This document shows, piece by piece, positions 1-8,747 of a stretch of DNA of 64,000 bases (position 1 is its first letter; the number at the start of each line of letters is the position of its first letter). The notes under the pieces are model-generated. The model saw nothing but the letters and a program-made list of their open reading frames with translations. It did no database searches and was not told the DNA's origin. Made by a program: the position numbers and the translations under genes. This DNA comes from TH1177 sp042138015 (GTDB taxonomy: Archaea; Thermoproteota; Nitrososphaeria; Nitrososphaerales; Nitrososphaeraceae), in assembly GCA_042138015.1 (NCBI GenBank), contig JBHIVA010000004.1, positions 1-64,000 on the forward strand, in the 5' to 3' direction.

Positions 1-93
1 AAGGGTTAAATCACTATATTCCAAGAAATGAATCAAAATTCAAATATTAATTAAATTATGAGTGATAGAATAATACTATGAGATGTAATTTAT

Positions 94-213
94 GGCTCTG
101 TTAAGTTAAGGTAATTTCAAGAAGGAAATATTAAAAAATCTACGAAAATTGAGCATAGAACATATTAGAAAAAGTAGACTTTGAGATTACATTATCCTTA
201 AGTTAACAGAGCC
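94..213. mobile_element. 120-bp MITE with IS6-type terminal inverted repeats and 8-bp target duplication
   Basis: The element starts with GGCTCTGTTAAGTTAAGG (94-111) and ends with an imperfect inverted copy (191-213, reading GGCTCTGTTAACTTAAGG on the other strand). It is flanked by a perfect 8-bp direct repeat TAATTTAT at 86-93 and 214-221. No coding capacity is seen inside. Termini beginning GGCTCTGTT and an 8-bp target duplication are hallmarks of the IS6 family, so this is best read as a non-autonomous miniature element mobilised by an IS6-like transposase. A related terminus lies at 861-883, next to a transposase remnant. The intact duplication suggests a recent insertion. Confidence 0.75.
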
Positions 214-667
214 TAATTTATTTAAAATTTTCCTTAATTATTAAATAATTTTTAAAGGTTCGGTTACTAATATTTTATTTTTTAATTTTAGTTAAATATT
301 GTATACATTGTATTATTTTTTTAATTTTAAAAATTGTTAAATGAAAGATTAGAAAGTTTTTCTTATGTTTCTAGCAATTATGTTTATTTAAAATGGATAA
401 CTACTTTAGAATTTAAGTTATTTTATTACGTTTATTTTGTTTATATCGAATTATCTTGGAAAATTAAAGTATGGCCATTTTCTGCGAATGTTATGTCTAT
501 ATTCCTTATTGCATTAATACATATACTTATATCTAAATATATAAAATGTTTTTTACTACTAATTCCAGCTTAATTCTCTTAAATAATAAAAGAATTAGCA
601 GAATTAATTCTATAATTTATTTGTTAACTCTATTTTTTAAGTTTGTAAATATAGACTACATTCACCT
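214..667. other. AT-rich spacer without a convincing gene
   Basis: Very AT-rich sequence between the MITE and the transposase remnant. One 79-codon open frame exists (334-573, plus strand), hydrophobic and tyrosine-rich, without recognisable motifs or a clear ribosome binding site. It is probably fortuitous or a degraded membrane-protein fragment and is not called as a gene. Confidence 0.4.
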
Positions 668-844
668 TTTGAGAAAAGCCTTATCGAAAGGGTGATGCAG
701 TATTTTAAAGATAGAACAGATTGTTTTGATGATTATTATCCATGTACCAAGAATAGTAGTATAAAATGTGATCTACAACATGTATACAATTGGATTAAAC
801 TATTCATTTATCTATACAATACAAGAATCAGAAACACATTCTGA
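668..844 (+). pseudogene. IS6-like transposase, C-terminal remnant
   Basis: A 58-codon frame with no start encodes a typical C-terminal end of a DDE transposase: a segment reading SLIERVMQYFKDRT, which holds the catalytic Glu region of the DDE fold, followed by CFDDYYPC and an aromatic-rich end. It stops at TGA 842-844, just before a terminal inverted repeat at 861-883 related to that of the MITE at 94-213. The N-terminal two thirds and the left end are missing. Family assignment to IS6 rests mainly on the terminal repeat sequence; the protein match is from pattern recognition only. Confidence 0.6.
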
Positions 845-860
845 TCAGAATTGGAGGTGA

Positions 861-883
861 AATAACATTAAGTTAACACAGCC
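861..883. repeat. Right terminal inverted repeat of the decayed IS
   Basis: On the minus strand this reads GGCTGTGTTAACTTAATG, close to the two MITE ends at 94-116 and 191-213. It lies 16 bp after the stop codon of the transposase remnant, the expected spacing for the right end of a compact IS. Confidence 0.65.
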
Positions 884-1882
884 GAATTTTCATTAGAAGA
901 GTCTAAAAAGCTCTATTGAATTTATTTAATACTGAAAGGGATGGAAGAATAATGATAGATTTTGACAAATAAAATCCTAACTTTTTTTGAACAAGAATCA
1001 AGTATAATTATCTCCTTATTGCAAAAGGTCTTTGAAACTAATGAAAAAAAAGGATCTAAAGAAAGGAAGTAAAAAGAAGATCATATATAATACCTTGTTA
1101 GATATTTTATTTTGAAAGCCATCAATTCTAGTGATTTCCCATTAACAAATCTGTTCTGGATAAGAAAAATCAATATTATTATCTATTATAACCAATGTTG
1201 AAGGAATTGTTCACCTAAAGAATATATTTTCGTATAGGTCATTTCTATATATATTTTTGTGTTAGGTGTACACGATCCTTCGATCAACTAATTATTTTAG
1301 CTAAGCCAGAAGAAAAGTAATAGGATCGTAATTATTATTAAATATCTTATTCTTCAATAATTAATATTAAGATTAACATGTAAAATCTTTGAACTTAATA
1401 CTCGTGAATATGGATAGTTAGCCGTAAATTTCCGATGAATCGATCTTCTGAAGAATATTTATTAATGATAATTATTGGTTGTAATAATAGTAATATTATC
1501 TTAGCATATGCTCCAAATATTTCAAATAAATCTAACCATTTCTAATAAATACATAACAGGTTGAAAAATATGTAATCCTTACTTTTAAACGTGCATTATA
1601 CTAATAAGTGTATTATAGCCAAGCAATTTTCTTACTATAAATTTTGGCCAATTCCTCTTTCGAACATAGTATTTTGAAAAGGTTGTATTCTTCATAGCAA
1701 TATAATATGTATTTCGTATTAGTATACACATAGGTCTAATAAAAATAAGGTTAATGAAAAGATTATCCATAAATAAAAACTTTTTTTAGTGATCATTAGG
1801 GATTCTTTGCTAGGTAATGAATTTCTCTTAAGGAAAACTAAAAATGGTATATGTCCGATCAAAAATAGCTTATAAAATGAGT
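884..1882. other. AT-rich spacer, possible decayed coding fragments
   Basis: No supported gene. A 35-codon plus-strand frame (962-1069, TTG start) and a 61-codon minus-strand frame (1585-1770) exist, but neither shows a motif. The first is polar and coiled-coil-like and may be the tail of a lost gene. Together with 1-883 this forms nearly 1.9 kb of insertion-prone, gene-poor DNA. Confidence 0.4.
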
Positions 1883-2425
1883 TCAAGGTCCAATTTTTAT
1901 ATTTATTTTATTTCCAATTTTAAGACCATATTTTTCTGAAAATCCAGATATCGTTTCTAATACATACAATGATTCAGAGGTTGGTCTAAAAGATGGACAG
2001 GTAATCAAAGTTTCACATGGCTCCAAACTTTTTTCAATATGAACAATTGATAAATTTTCATTCAACCAAATAATATCTATTGGAAACTTCATACCTTTCA
2101 TCCAAAAACTTTGGTAATTTGGTTTATCAAAAATAAACAACATTCCTTCGTTCTCTTTCATAGACGATTTTATCGACAATCCATCCTGTTTCTCTTTATC
2201 AGTCAAGGCAACATCAAAATTTAAAACGAAACCATTTATCTCTGCCAATCCTTTTAATAATCGATCCCCTTTCAGATCTTTAACTGCTAGATCAATTTGA
2301 CTTTTATTTTGCCATTCAGAAAAAGACAGTATTTTTTCTCCTGTTTCACTCAAGGAATAAAGATGTATGATAATTAGTAAAACCACTGTAATCATAAATC
2401 TAGTACAAAGTTCCTTTATGGTCAT
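1883..2425 (-). CDS. DUF192 family exported protein
   Basis: A 180-aa protein with a hydrophobic segment at about residues 10-25 that looks like a signal peptide or membrane anchor. The body (about 65-178) matches the DUF192 fold: an N-terminal strand followed by the conserved region with GMLFIFD, then FWMKGMKFPIDIIWL and a late valine/leucine-rich region ending in the basic KIGNKINIKIGP tail. DUF192 proteins are small beta-rich envelope proteins of unknown biochemical role, common in archaea and bacteria. It stands alone, 56 bp downstream of a zinc-ribbon membrane protein gene on the same strand. Family call is firm, function unknown. Confidence 0.8.
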   Translation of the reverse strand: MTIKELCTRFMITVVLLIIIHLYSLSETGEKILSFSEWQNKSQIDLAVKDLKGDRLLKGLAEINGFVLNFDVALTDKEKQDGLSIKSSMKENEGMLFIFDKPNYQSFWMKGMKFPIDIIWLNENLSIVHIEKSLEPCETLITCPSFRPTSESLYVLETISGFSEKYGLKIGNKINIKIGP

Positions 2426-2481
2426 CTAGAATTAACACATGTGAAAGTTATTTCCGGATATATTTATTTTGAATCAAAATA

Positions 2482-2922
2482 TTAATTTTTATTATTCTCT
2501 GTTGGTTTAGTATCCTTAAGTAGTATTCCGCAATTTTTACAAAATCGAGGTAGTATTTCTCTTTCAAGATATGATCCAGATATGTTCTTTCCAATTGAAA
2601 TTCCACAATTAGGGCAGAATTTTCCTTTCACATTAGTAGAATTGTTGTAATAATAATTATTTTGAACCTTCGAATACATTTCTTCATTCTTTTTTTTCGA
2701 AATTGGTAATATCTTGATGCTTTCCCATTTACATCCTATCTCATCATAAACCTTGATTATTACCACCAAAAATGTTAGTTCAACTGCTAGTGAAATTACA
2801 AACTTTAAAGTTCCTATCTCATTCTTAATGAATAAGTGAATTGTCTGAACTGTAATTATCGTCAAAATACTCATTGCTACGAAAAATAAAACTGAATAGA
2901 TATGATTCGAAAATTTAACCAT
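2482..2922 (-). CDS. Membrane protein with C-terminal double zinc ribbon
   Basis: 146 aa. Two predicted membrane helices (about residues 8-30 and 40-60) are followed by a cytoplasmic segment and two CxxC knuckles near the C-terminus: KFCPNCG at about 101-107 and RFCKNCG at about 126-132, which together can bind one zinc. No enzymatic motif. Such membrane zinc-ribbon proteins are common in Nitrososphaeria and have no assigned role. It is followed on the same strand by the DUF192 gene and preceded by a 64-aa membrane protein, possibly a loose cluster of envelope genes. Confidence 0.65.
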   Translation of the reverse strand: MVKFSNHIYSVLFFVAMSILTIITVQTIHLFIKNEIGTLKFVISLAVELTFLVVIIKVYDEIGCKWESIKILPISKKKNEEMYSKVQNNYYYNNSTNVKGKFCPNCGISIGKNISGSYLEREILPRFCKNCGILLKDTKPTENNKN

Positions 2923-3030
2923 TTAGTTAATAAAATATCTATTCAAATTAAAATAATATAATACTCAATTATTTCAAATAAACTGATAAAATTTATTACC
3001 ATAAGATCAAAATATGGCAAGGACTTTAGA

Positions 3031-3225
3031 CTATTTATAATTCTCTTTCTCTTTTCCGAAAGATCTAAAAAAAAATCCACTAAAAACCATAACACCTACC
3101 AGAGCAGTAGCGGCAATTACTCTTTCGACTGGTAGATTGAGGATAAAAGTTACTACAAATGTAACACCAGCTGAAATAGCGGCAAGCGGAAACCATTTTT
3201 TTATAGCTTCATCTGTTCTTAACAT
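3031..3225 (-). CDS. Small two-helix membrane protein
   Basis: 64 aa: a short charged N-terminus (MLRTDEAIKKWF), two hydrophobic helices (about 12-30 and 34-53) and a basic C-terminal tail (RSFGKEKENYK). The helix-turn-helix hydrophobic pattern and positive flanks support a real small membrane protein, but no family is recognised. It sits 72 bp downstream of a small zinc-finger gene in the same orientation. Confidence 0.55.
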   Translation of the reverse strand: MLRTDEAIKKWFPLAAISAGVTFVVTFILNLPVERVIAATALVGVMVFSGFFFRSFGKEKENYK

Positions 3226-3297
3226 AAGAGTAATTCTTGTACATTATTGTTAAATATTTCTATAAACTATTTTTTATAACCTACAAAAAAATTAGAT

Positions 3298-3459
3298 TTA
3301 TTTTTCTTCGCAACAGTGTGGACATAATCTCCAAGAAACTGGATCATTATAAAATTCATAAATCCAGCCATTTCCATCGCAACCTGAACACTTCTTGCGA
3401 GAAGCTATTTCTCCTCTATAAGATTGAATGTATCGATTCTGATGGGTAACTTTTATCAC
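3298..3459 (-). CDS. Small DnaJ-type zinc-finger protein (53 aa)
   Basis: A short minus-strand frame with a GTG start, immediately preceded in frame by TGT and TAA, so the start is well constrained. The C-terminal half reads CSGCDGNGWIYEF, then a spacer and CPHCC: two CxxC pairs of which the first is a CxxCxGxG knuckle like those of the DnaJ/HSP40 zinc domain. This is a plausible single zinc-binding module of unknown function. The opposite strand has a longer open frame (3237-3449) that shows no motif and is taken as its shadow. No homology search was possible. Confidence 0.6.
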   Translation of the reverse strand: MIKVTHQNRYIQSYRGEIASRKKCSGCDGNGWIYEFYNDPVSWRLCPHCCEEK

Positions 3460-3677
3460 ACATTATTATAGAAGCATCTTCTAATTAAACATTATGAAAA
3501 TTTTTCTAATATTAAATACGAGAAATTTTCTATCTATATGTTTTATTATTCATTGTTCTTTGTAATCAACATTTAGTATTATCATTCCGATTCTATTTAA
3601 TCTATTATTTTATTTTTTTTATCAATAGATAATTTATTATGATATTCCATTGATACATTTTTAAAACCATTAATCAA

Positions 3678-4868
3678 ATGGAACTTATTGTCTTAATGAA
3701 TGGTGTTTTAGATCATTTATCAATAAGTAATCCTATGACGATTGGAATTGTAGGCGGAGGACAGTTAGGAAAGATGCTCGCTCAAGAAGCTAAAAGGATG
3801 GCTTTAAAGGTCGTAATTCTCGACCCAAGTAAAGACTGTCCTGCCTCTTCAATATGTAATAAACTTGTGATAGGTGATTTTAAAGATGAAGCAAAAATTT
3901 ATGAGCTTGCTAGGGAATCTGATATTCTAACATATGAAATCGAGTTGGCTAACTCTACGGCTTTGCAAAATCTTGAATTAAAAAAATATCCGATTTATCC
4001 TTCTCCTCATACTTTAAAAATTATACAAAATAAGTTTAGGCAGAAATCCTTTTTACTAAAAAATAAAATAGCAGTTACTGATTTTTGTAAAATAGAATCA
4101 AGAGACGATGTTTTACTAGCCATCAAAAATTTTGGATTTCCAATAATAATAAAAGCATCAGAAGACTCCTACGATGGACGTGGAAACTTTTTAATATGCT
4201 CAGAAACACAGATCGATAAAGGATATTCTTACTTTAATAATAAAGAAAAATTTGCGGAAAAATTTGTTGACTTTACAAAAGAGATTTCTATACTAGTAGC
4301 CAGAAATAAATCTGGTCAAACCGTATCTTTTCCTGTTGCTGAAAATATTCATCATGATAACATATTGGATACTACAATTGTTCCTGCGAGAATTTCTACT
4401 AAAGCTAAAATAAATGCAATAAAAATTGCGGAAAAGGTAGCAAGGAGTATGAAAGATGTGGGAATATTTGGGATAGAAATGTTCGTAACAAAAAACGACG
4501 ATATCCTTATTAATGAAATTGCTCCAAGACCTCATAATTCAGGGCATTATACAATAGAAGGTTGTTCTGTTTCACAGTTTGAGCAACATATACGATCCAT
4601 CTTAAACCTTCCATTAGCTTCACCAGAATTGCTTAGACCTGTGGTTATGAAAAATATTTTGGGACCAGATAGTTTATGTGGAAATTACACAATAAGAGGA
4701 TTAAAAAATTTCTTCTCTGTACCTGGCGTTAAAATTCATATTTATGGAAAAAAAATTACCATGCCAAAAAGGAAGTTAGGGCACATTATTGCAACTGGAA
4801 GTTCTATAAAGGAGGCATTAGATAGAGCAAATAAATCAAAAAATTCAATAGATATCATAATAGATTGA
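3678..4868 (+). CDS. purK: N5-carboxyaminoimidazole ribonucleotide synthase
   Basis: PurK converts AIR, ATP and bicarbonate to N5-CAIR in de novo purine synthesis. The 396-aa product is an ATP-grasp enzyme: the N-terminal glycine motif IGIVGGGQLGKML lies just after a candidate internal start, the ATP-grasp loop DSYDGRGNF is present, and the metal-binding INEIAPRPHNSGH signature is complete. An alternative ATG at 3735 would begin directly at MTIGIVGGGQLG and fits the usual family start better than the ATG at 3678. purE follows after 11 bp, so the pair is clearly an operon. Length is normal for the family. Confidence 0.95.
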   Translation: MELIVLMNGVLDHLSISNPMTIGIVGGGQLGKMLAQEAKRMALKVVILDPSKDCPASSICNKLVIGDFKDEAKIYELARESDILTYEIELANSTALQNLELKKYPIYPSPHTLKIIQNKFRQKSFLLKNKIAVTDFCKIESRDDVLLAIKNFGFPIIIKASEDSYDGRGNFLICSETQIDKGYSYFNNKEKFAEKFVDFTKEISILVARNKSGQTVSFPVAENIHHDNILDTTIVPARISTKAKINAIKIAEKVARSMKDVGIFGIEMFVTKNDDILINEIAPRPHNSGHYTIEGCSVSQFEQHIRSILNLPLASPELLRPVVMKNILGPDSLCGNYTIRGLKNFFSVPGVKIHIYGKKITMPKRKLGHIIATGSSIKEALDRANKSKNSIDIIID

Positions 4869-4879
4869 TATAATATAAC

Positions 4880-5413
4880 ATGTCAAAATCTGAAGTTGCA
4901 GTTATTATGGGAAGTGATTCGGATCTAAAGGTAATGAAGCATGCAGCAGAGATGTTAGAATATTTCGATGTTCCTTATGAATTAACTATTGTTTCTGCCC
5001 ATAGAACACCACGTAGAATGATGAAATATTCTATTGATGCCCAGAAAAGAGGAATCAAGGTAATAATTGCAGGAGCAGGAGGGTCAGCACACTTACCAGG
5101 AATGGTTGCATCTCTCTCATCAATTCCTGTCATCGGAGTTCCGATTAACAGCTCGAGTTTTGATGGTTTGGATTCTCTTTTATCGATTGTTCAAATGCCT
5201 TCAGGAGTTCCAGTTGCGACAGTTGCAATAAACGGGGCTATGAATGCAGCCATTTTAGCGTGTCAAATATTAGGCATAGAATCATCTAGTTTAGCAGAAA
5301 AAATCCATAAATTCAAGCTTAAATTGAATGCAGATGTTCGAAATAAATTTCAAAAATTAGATAAAATTGGATGGAAAACCTATCTTGACACTATTGACAA
5401 TCAAAAGCCCTAA
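4880..5413 (+). CDS. purE: N5-CAIR mutase (class I)
   Basis: PurE isomerises N5-CAIR to CAIR, directly after PurK. The 177-aa protein has the class I signatures MGSDSDLKVM near the N-terminus, SAHRTP (catalytic His region) and AGAGGSAHLPGMVAS. The C-terminal ~25 residues form a charged extension. It is translated from an ATG 11 bp after purK in the same direction. Presence of purK marks the two-step (bacterial-type) route rather than direct AIR carboxylation. Confidence 0.95.
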   Translation: MSKSEVAVIMGSDSDLKVMKHAAEMLEYFDVPYELTIVSAHRTPRRMMKYSIDAQKRGIKVIIAGAGGSAHLPGMVASLSSIPVIGVPINSSSFDGLDSLLSIVQMPSGVPVATVAINGAMNAAILACQILGIESSSLAEKIHKFKLKLNADVRNKFQKLDKIGWKTYLDTIDNQKP

Positions 5414-5430
5414 ATTTTATCTCATTTTGT

Positions 5431-5814
5431 TTACGATCCCATCATTCCTGGAACTTTTATAGGTGACCTATATTCCTTAGTAATATTTATTCCTTCATTA
5501 GTTGTGAGGATAATCTTTTCTAAATTGCTCTCTGGTGGAGGACTTAATGGATAGCTCTGGCCCGGTTCTAGAATGGGTATTATCTCCTCACTTATATTAC
5601 CATAATTTGCTATAATATTAGTAAGCGGTTTAAGCCCTGTATTTGTTATCATAACTCTAGTATGTGTAAATAACGATTGCTCCTCCTTTAATGCATCTAT
5701 TTGCAAATCAAAATCATTTTTTTTCGTAAAGTTAGTACCACTAAATAAAAAAAGAGAAAGGATAACGACACCTACAACAAGAAATACTAAAACATATTTC
5801 TGTTTAATCTCCAT
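5431..5814 (-). CDS. Membrane-anchored protein of unknown function
   Basis: 127 aa: short basic start (MEIKQKY), one hydrophobic anchor (about residues 7-25), then an extracellular beta-rich domain with a proline-rich stretch SYPLSPPPESN and the end SPIKVPGMMGS. The pattern VMITNTGLKPLTNI resembles CARDB/immunoglobulin-like strands that many thaumarchaeal surface proteins carry, but this is only a resemblance. It is convergent with purE, with 17 bp between the two genes. Confidence 0.5.
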   Translation of the reverse strand: MEIKQKYVLVFLVVGVVILSLFLFSGTNFTKKNDFDLQIDALKEEQSLFTHTRVMITNTGLKPLTNIIANYGNISEEIIPILEPGQSYPLSPPPESNLEKIILTTNEGINITKEYRSPIKVPGMMGS

Positions 5815-7151
5815 TTATTCTAATATATCTTCGGGAAATATTACCATTTCTATGATGATCCTAAAATATCATGATATCAAATTTTACAAATTTAAATTCA
5901 AAGTAAATAGTACGAAGTACTATCTAACCACTGTTATCATAAGATAATTAACCTTATACTTATGTCCGACATACTTTGCGTATCTTTAAATGTCGCTATG
6001 TAAATTATTAAGGAATGTCAGCCAATCCTTTAAACTTTTTCGATTAATTTTAGTAGAGTTATTTATCCATGTCCTTTGCTCCATTTCAAGAAATTGTCTT
6101 GTTCTGATGACATCATCATTGGGGTAGCATTATGTTATAGAAGAAATGATCAATTTAAATACTAATAAATTATTTTATATTTATATAATCTGTTCTTCAT
6201 TTTTTGATATTATAAAATATCCTTTTCTTATCTATAAAAAATTTGGCAAAGTATTATTTTTTTCAAAATATTAAAATTCTATTCTAGCTTGGTTAGGGAG
6301 ACTTTAAAATAAAATATAATTTAAATTGTTATTACCTATACCCATCCAAATTTAACACTCATTTTTTTGAATAAACTTTAAACTGAGATTCAGATTTACA
6401 GAGTTGTTATATAGATAACATTCAGACAAACTAAGAAATATTTTTAGGTAAATAGAAATCTAACTTCACAACAATAAGAATGAAGTTCAATACAGATATT
6501 ATGATTGATATATGAAAATTCAAAAAAATAGTAATAATATGTAAAGTTACGATGGCTTTTTCTAAAATAAATAACATAAGAATCCAGAAAATTACTAGAA
6601 AATCTGTACAATTAGATGGTTTCTTAGTACATAGGTATTAATATGTGTATAAAAATAATGATTTACTTTGTACTATAAATATTGTTACTAACAATACCAT
6701 GATTTAAGGAGATATTATGTACATTTAATTTATTGAACAAAAGGTTCAAAAAATAATCTTAGGAGATGAATTTTAATTATTTCAATCCATATTGGATGCA
6801 ATATTGGACAATTCTATAAATTAAGAAAGCTTTGAAGAAGATATTTGCTGGCTTGAAAGAAAAATTTGATTGATGTATGTAAACACACCTATTTTATACT
6901 ATCATTGATTTAGTTAGTTGTTTCGTCACATATACTTTATTAATTTCAACTATGATCTATAAAACAGCTAGTATTTATTAATAAAACAACACATCCAGCA
7001 ACAGATAACTCTTTAAATAATTTTTGTATAAATTGTTGTAGTATAGATTAACATTTTAATGCTAGATTTAGTCAATACTACCATAATACATTACCCTGTT
7101 TTACTTACAAAATAAAAGATATTTTTTTATATTTTGCTTCAATACATCAAA
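5815..7151. other. 1.3-kb AT-rich spacer
   Basis: No full gene, RNA gene or long repeat was recognised apart from one coding-like remnant at 5986-6129 on the minus strand. The sequence is rich in A/T runs and short imperfect palindromes. It separates the purKE region from bluB. Confidence 0.4.
5986..6129 (-). pseudogene. Short coding-like remnant, no start codon
   Basis: A 47-codon open frame bounded by stops contains peptide-like sequence (NDDVIRTRQFLEMEQRTW, then a basic SLKDWLTFLNNL segment) with protein-like composition unlike the surrounding spacer. No usable start codon precedes it except an internal ATG. It could be the C-terminal remnant of a lost gene, perhaps a transposase, but this is not established. 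Confidence 0.25.
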
Positions 7152-7883
7152 TCATATTTGATTTTTCATAACATTAGAAACAGAATTATTTCCCCATTTT
7201 TCGAGGAATATGAGATCGTTTACCTCAATTCTAGTTAACCATTTCGATTTTTCTAAATCTGGAATATTAGAAAATTCTGAAACATAGCCCATACATAAAT
7301 AGGCTATCGGTTTTATATGTCTAGGAATAGACAATATCTTTTTTAAATCTTTAATAGATAATATGCTTACCCATCCCACACCAATTTCTTCAGCCCTTGC
7401 AGCTAGCCATAAATTTTGAATTGCACAACATACACTATATATTCCAGTCTCAGGTATACTAGTTTTTCCTATAATAAAAGGTCCAAATCTTGTTGGGTCA
7501 TAGGTTATACAAATATTGATATTCGATTCAAGAATCCCCTCTAATTTTAGAGATTTATATTTTTTCTGTCTTTTTTTATTTAATGCTAGCAAGTTTATTG
7601 ATTTTTTATATTCCAATAAAAATGATTCTTTTATCTTTTTTCTTATACTTAAATCCTTAATGAGAAGAAAATTCCAAGGTTGTGAGAAGCCTACTGATGG
7701 TGCATGATGAGCGGCGTCTAATATTTTAAGAAGCTGAGAAAATGGTATATCTTTTTTATTTGAAAATTGAGTTCTAACATCTCTTCTAGAAAATAAAATT
7801 TTATAAAACCCATCTCTTTCCATTTTGGAAATCTTTCTGGTTTTTCTACGAGTATTTTTAATCTTGTAATCTGAAGTTAACAA
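7152..7883 (-). CDS. bluB: 5,6-dimethylbenzimidazole synthase
   Basis: BluB fragments FMNH2 with oxygen to make 5,6-dimethylbenzimidazole, the lower ligand of vitamin B12. The 243-aa protein has the nitroreductase-type FMN fold with RRDVRTQF, then the conserved AAHHAPSVGFSQPWNF region and a late WVSIL...GY segment. An internal ATG about 20 codons in (MERDGFYKILFSRRDVR) is a plausible alternative start because the first 20 residues are basic and poorly conserved-looking. Nitrososphaeria are known cobalamin producers. Separation of BluB from ordinary nitroreductases rests on the APSVG...QPWNF pattern. Confidence 0.85.
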   Translation of the reverse strand: MLTSDYKIKNTRRKTRKISKMERDGFYKILFSRRDVRTQFSNKKDIPFSQLLKILDAAHHAPSVGFSQPWNFLLIKDLSIRKKIKESFLLEYKKSINLLALNKKRQKKYKSLKLEGILESNINICITYDPTRFGPFIIGKTSIPETGIYSVCCAIQNLWLAARAEEIGVGWVSILSIKDLKKILSIPRHIKPIAYLCMGYVSEFSNIPDLEKSKWLTRIEVNDLIFLEKWGNNSVSNVMKNQI

Positions 7884-8004
7884 TATAATTTCTCTTTCTT
7901 ATCTATATTTTAATATTTATCCATATACTAGTTAAGAATCGAGATAGTATTTGTGACCATAAATTTCAAGTTGAAATTGTTATAGGATGCTATTCTTATA
8001 GATA

Positions 8005-8628
8005 CTACTTTAATCTACCGATAAAATTCAAACATACAAGATATAATTCACTACTTGCGGGTCTACTAGCCAATGGTTTTGAAATTATTACGTTTTCAAA
8101 GTTATTTCTTAATTCAATTATTAAATCATTAAGCATATCTCCTTGAAATACCTTGAAAATTCCCTTACTCTTTCTTTTAGATATTTTTTTAGTTAATTCT
8201 AATACGCTTTTTGTCAAAAAGATTTGTCTTGCATGATCATATTCCCAATTCCCACTTAAATTAGGAGCTATGTCTGAAAGAATGACGTCAACCTGAGAAT
8301 CAGTTAATTGATTTAATTTTTCTTTAATAAATTCATCTTCTATACTCCCATGCAAAAAAATTACTCCTTCTATAGGATCTAATTTTTTCAAGTCTATTCC
8401 AACCACTTTTCCATTATGACCGACCTCTTCCAGCGCTATTTGAAGCCAACCTCCAGGGGAACAACCTATATCTACTACGACATTACCTTTTTTAAAAATT
8501 CGATAGGTTCCATTAATCTGCTTTAATTTGAACGCTGATCTACTTCGATATCCTTTATGTTTGGCTAACTTTCTAAATTGATCCCTTTTTGATAGTTCAA
8601 ATTTCATCTCCTTGGCTATATGATTCAT
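8005..8628 (-). CDS. rlmE: FtsJ/RlmE family 2'-O-ribose methyltransferase
   Basis: 207 aa, SAM-dependent rRNA 2'-O-methyltransferase of the FtsJ/RrmJ family, which modifies the A-loop uridine of large-subunit rRNA. Visible features: the RSRSAFKL region with the first catalytic Lys, SAM motif VVDIGCSPGGWLQIALE, DVILSDIAPNLSG with the catalytic Asp, and KVFQGD with the next Lys, followed by KPLASRPASSELY carrying the last part of the K-D-K-E tetrad. It is transcribed away from the 4-hydroxybutyryl-CoA dehydratase gene; the two share a 119-bp divergent promoter region. Confidence 0.93.
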   Translation of the reverse strand: MNHIAKEMKFELSKRDQFRKLAKHKGYRSRSAFKLKQINGTYRIFKKGNVVVDIGCSPGGWLQIALEEVGHNGKVVGIDLKKLDPIEGVIFLHGSIEDEFIKEKLNQLTDSQVDVILSDIAPNLSGNWEYDHARQIFLTKSVLELTKKISKRKSKGIFKVFQGDMLNDLIIELRNNFENVIISKPLASRPASSELYLVCLNFIGRLK

Positions 8629-8710
8629 AAAAACAATATATATCTTAAATTCTGGAGTAGCAATAGTCTATAATTTATATATAATTTTTTGATCCTATCG
8701 TCTATCATTA

Positions 8711-8724
8711 ATAATATATAAATA
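8711..8724 (+). promoter_or_regulatory. TATA-box candidate for 4-hydroxybutyryl-CoA dehydratase
   Basis: A run ATAATATATAAATA ends about 24 bp before the ATG at 8748. That spacing would put the transcription start only a few bases before the start codon, i.e. a nearly leaderless mRNA, which is common in this lineage. Prediction from position and composition only. Confidence 0.4.
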
Positions 8725-8747
8725 ACATTCGGACGTTAATTAGATTA

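Noticed and set aside
334..573. 79-codon hydrophobic frame in the IS region
   Set aside because: Tyr/Phe-rich AT-driven composition, no ribosome binding site and no motif; probably fortuitous.
3237..3449. 70-codon plus-strand frame
   Set aside because: It overlaps the minus-strand zinc-knuckle gene, shows no motif, and is its shadow.
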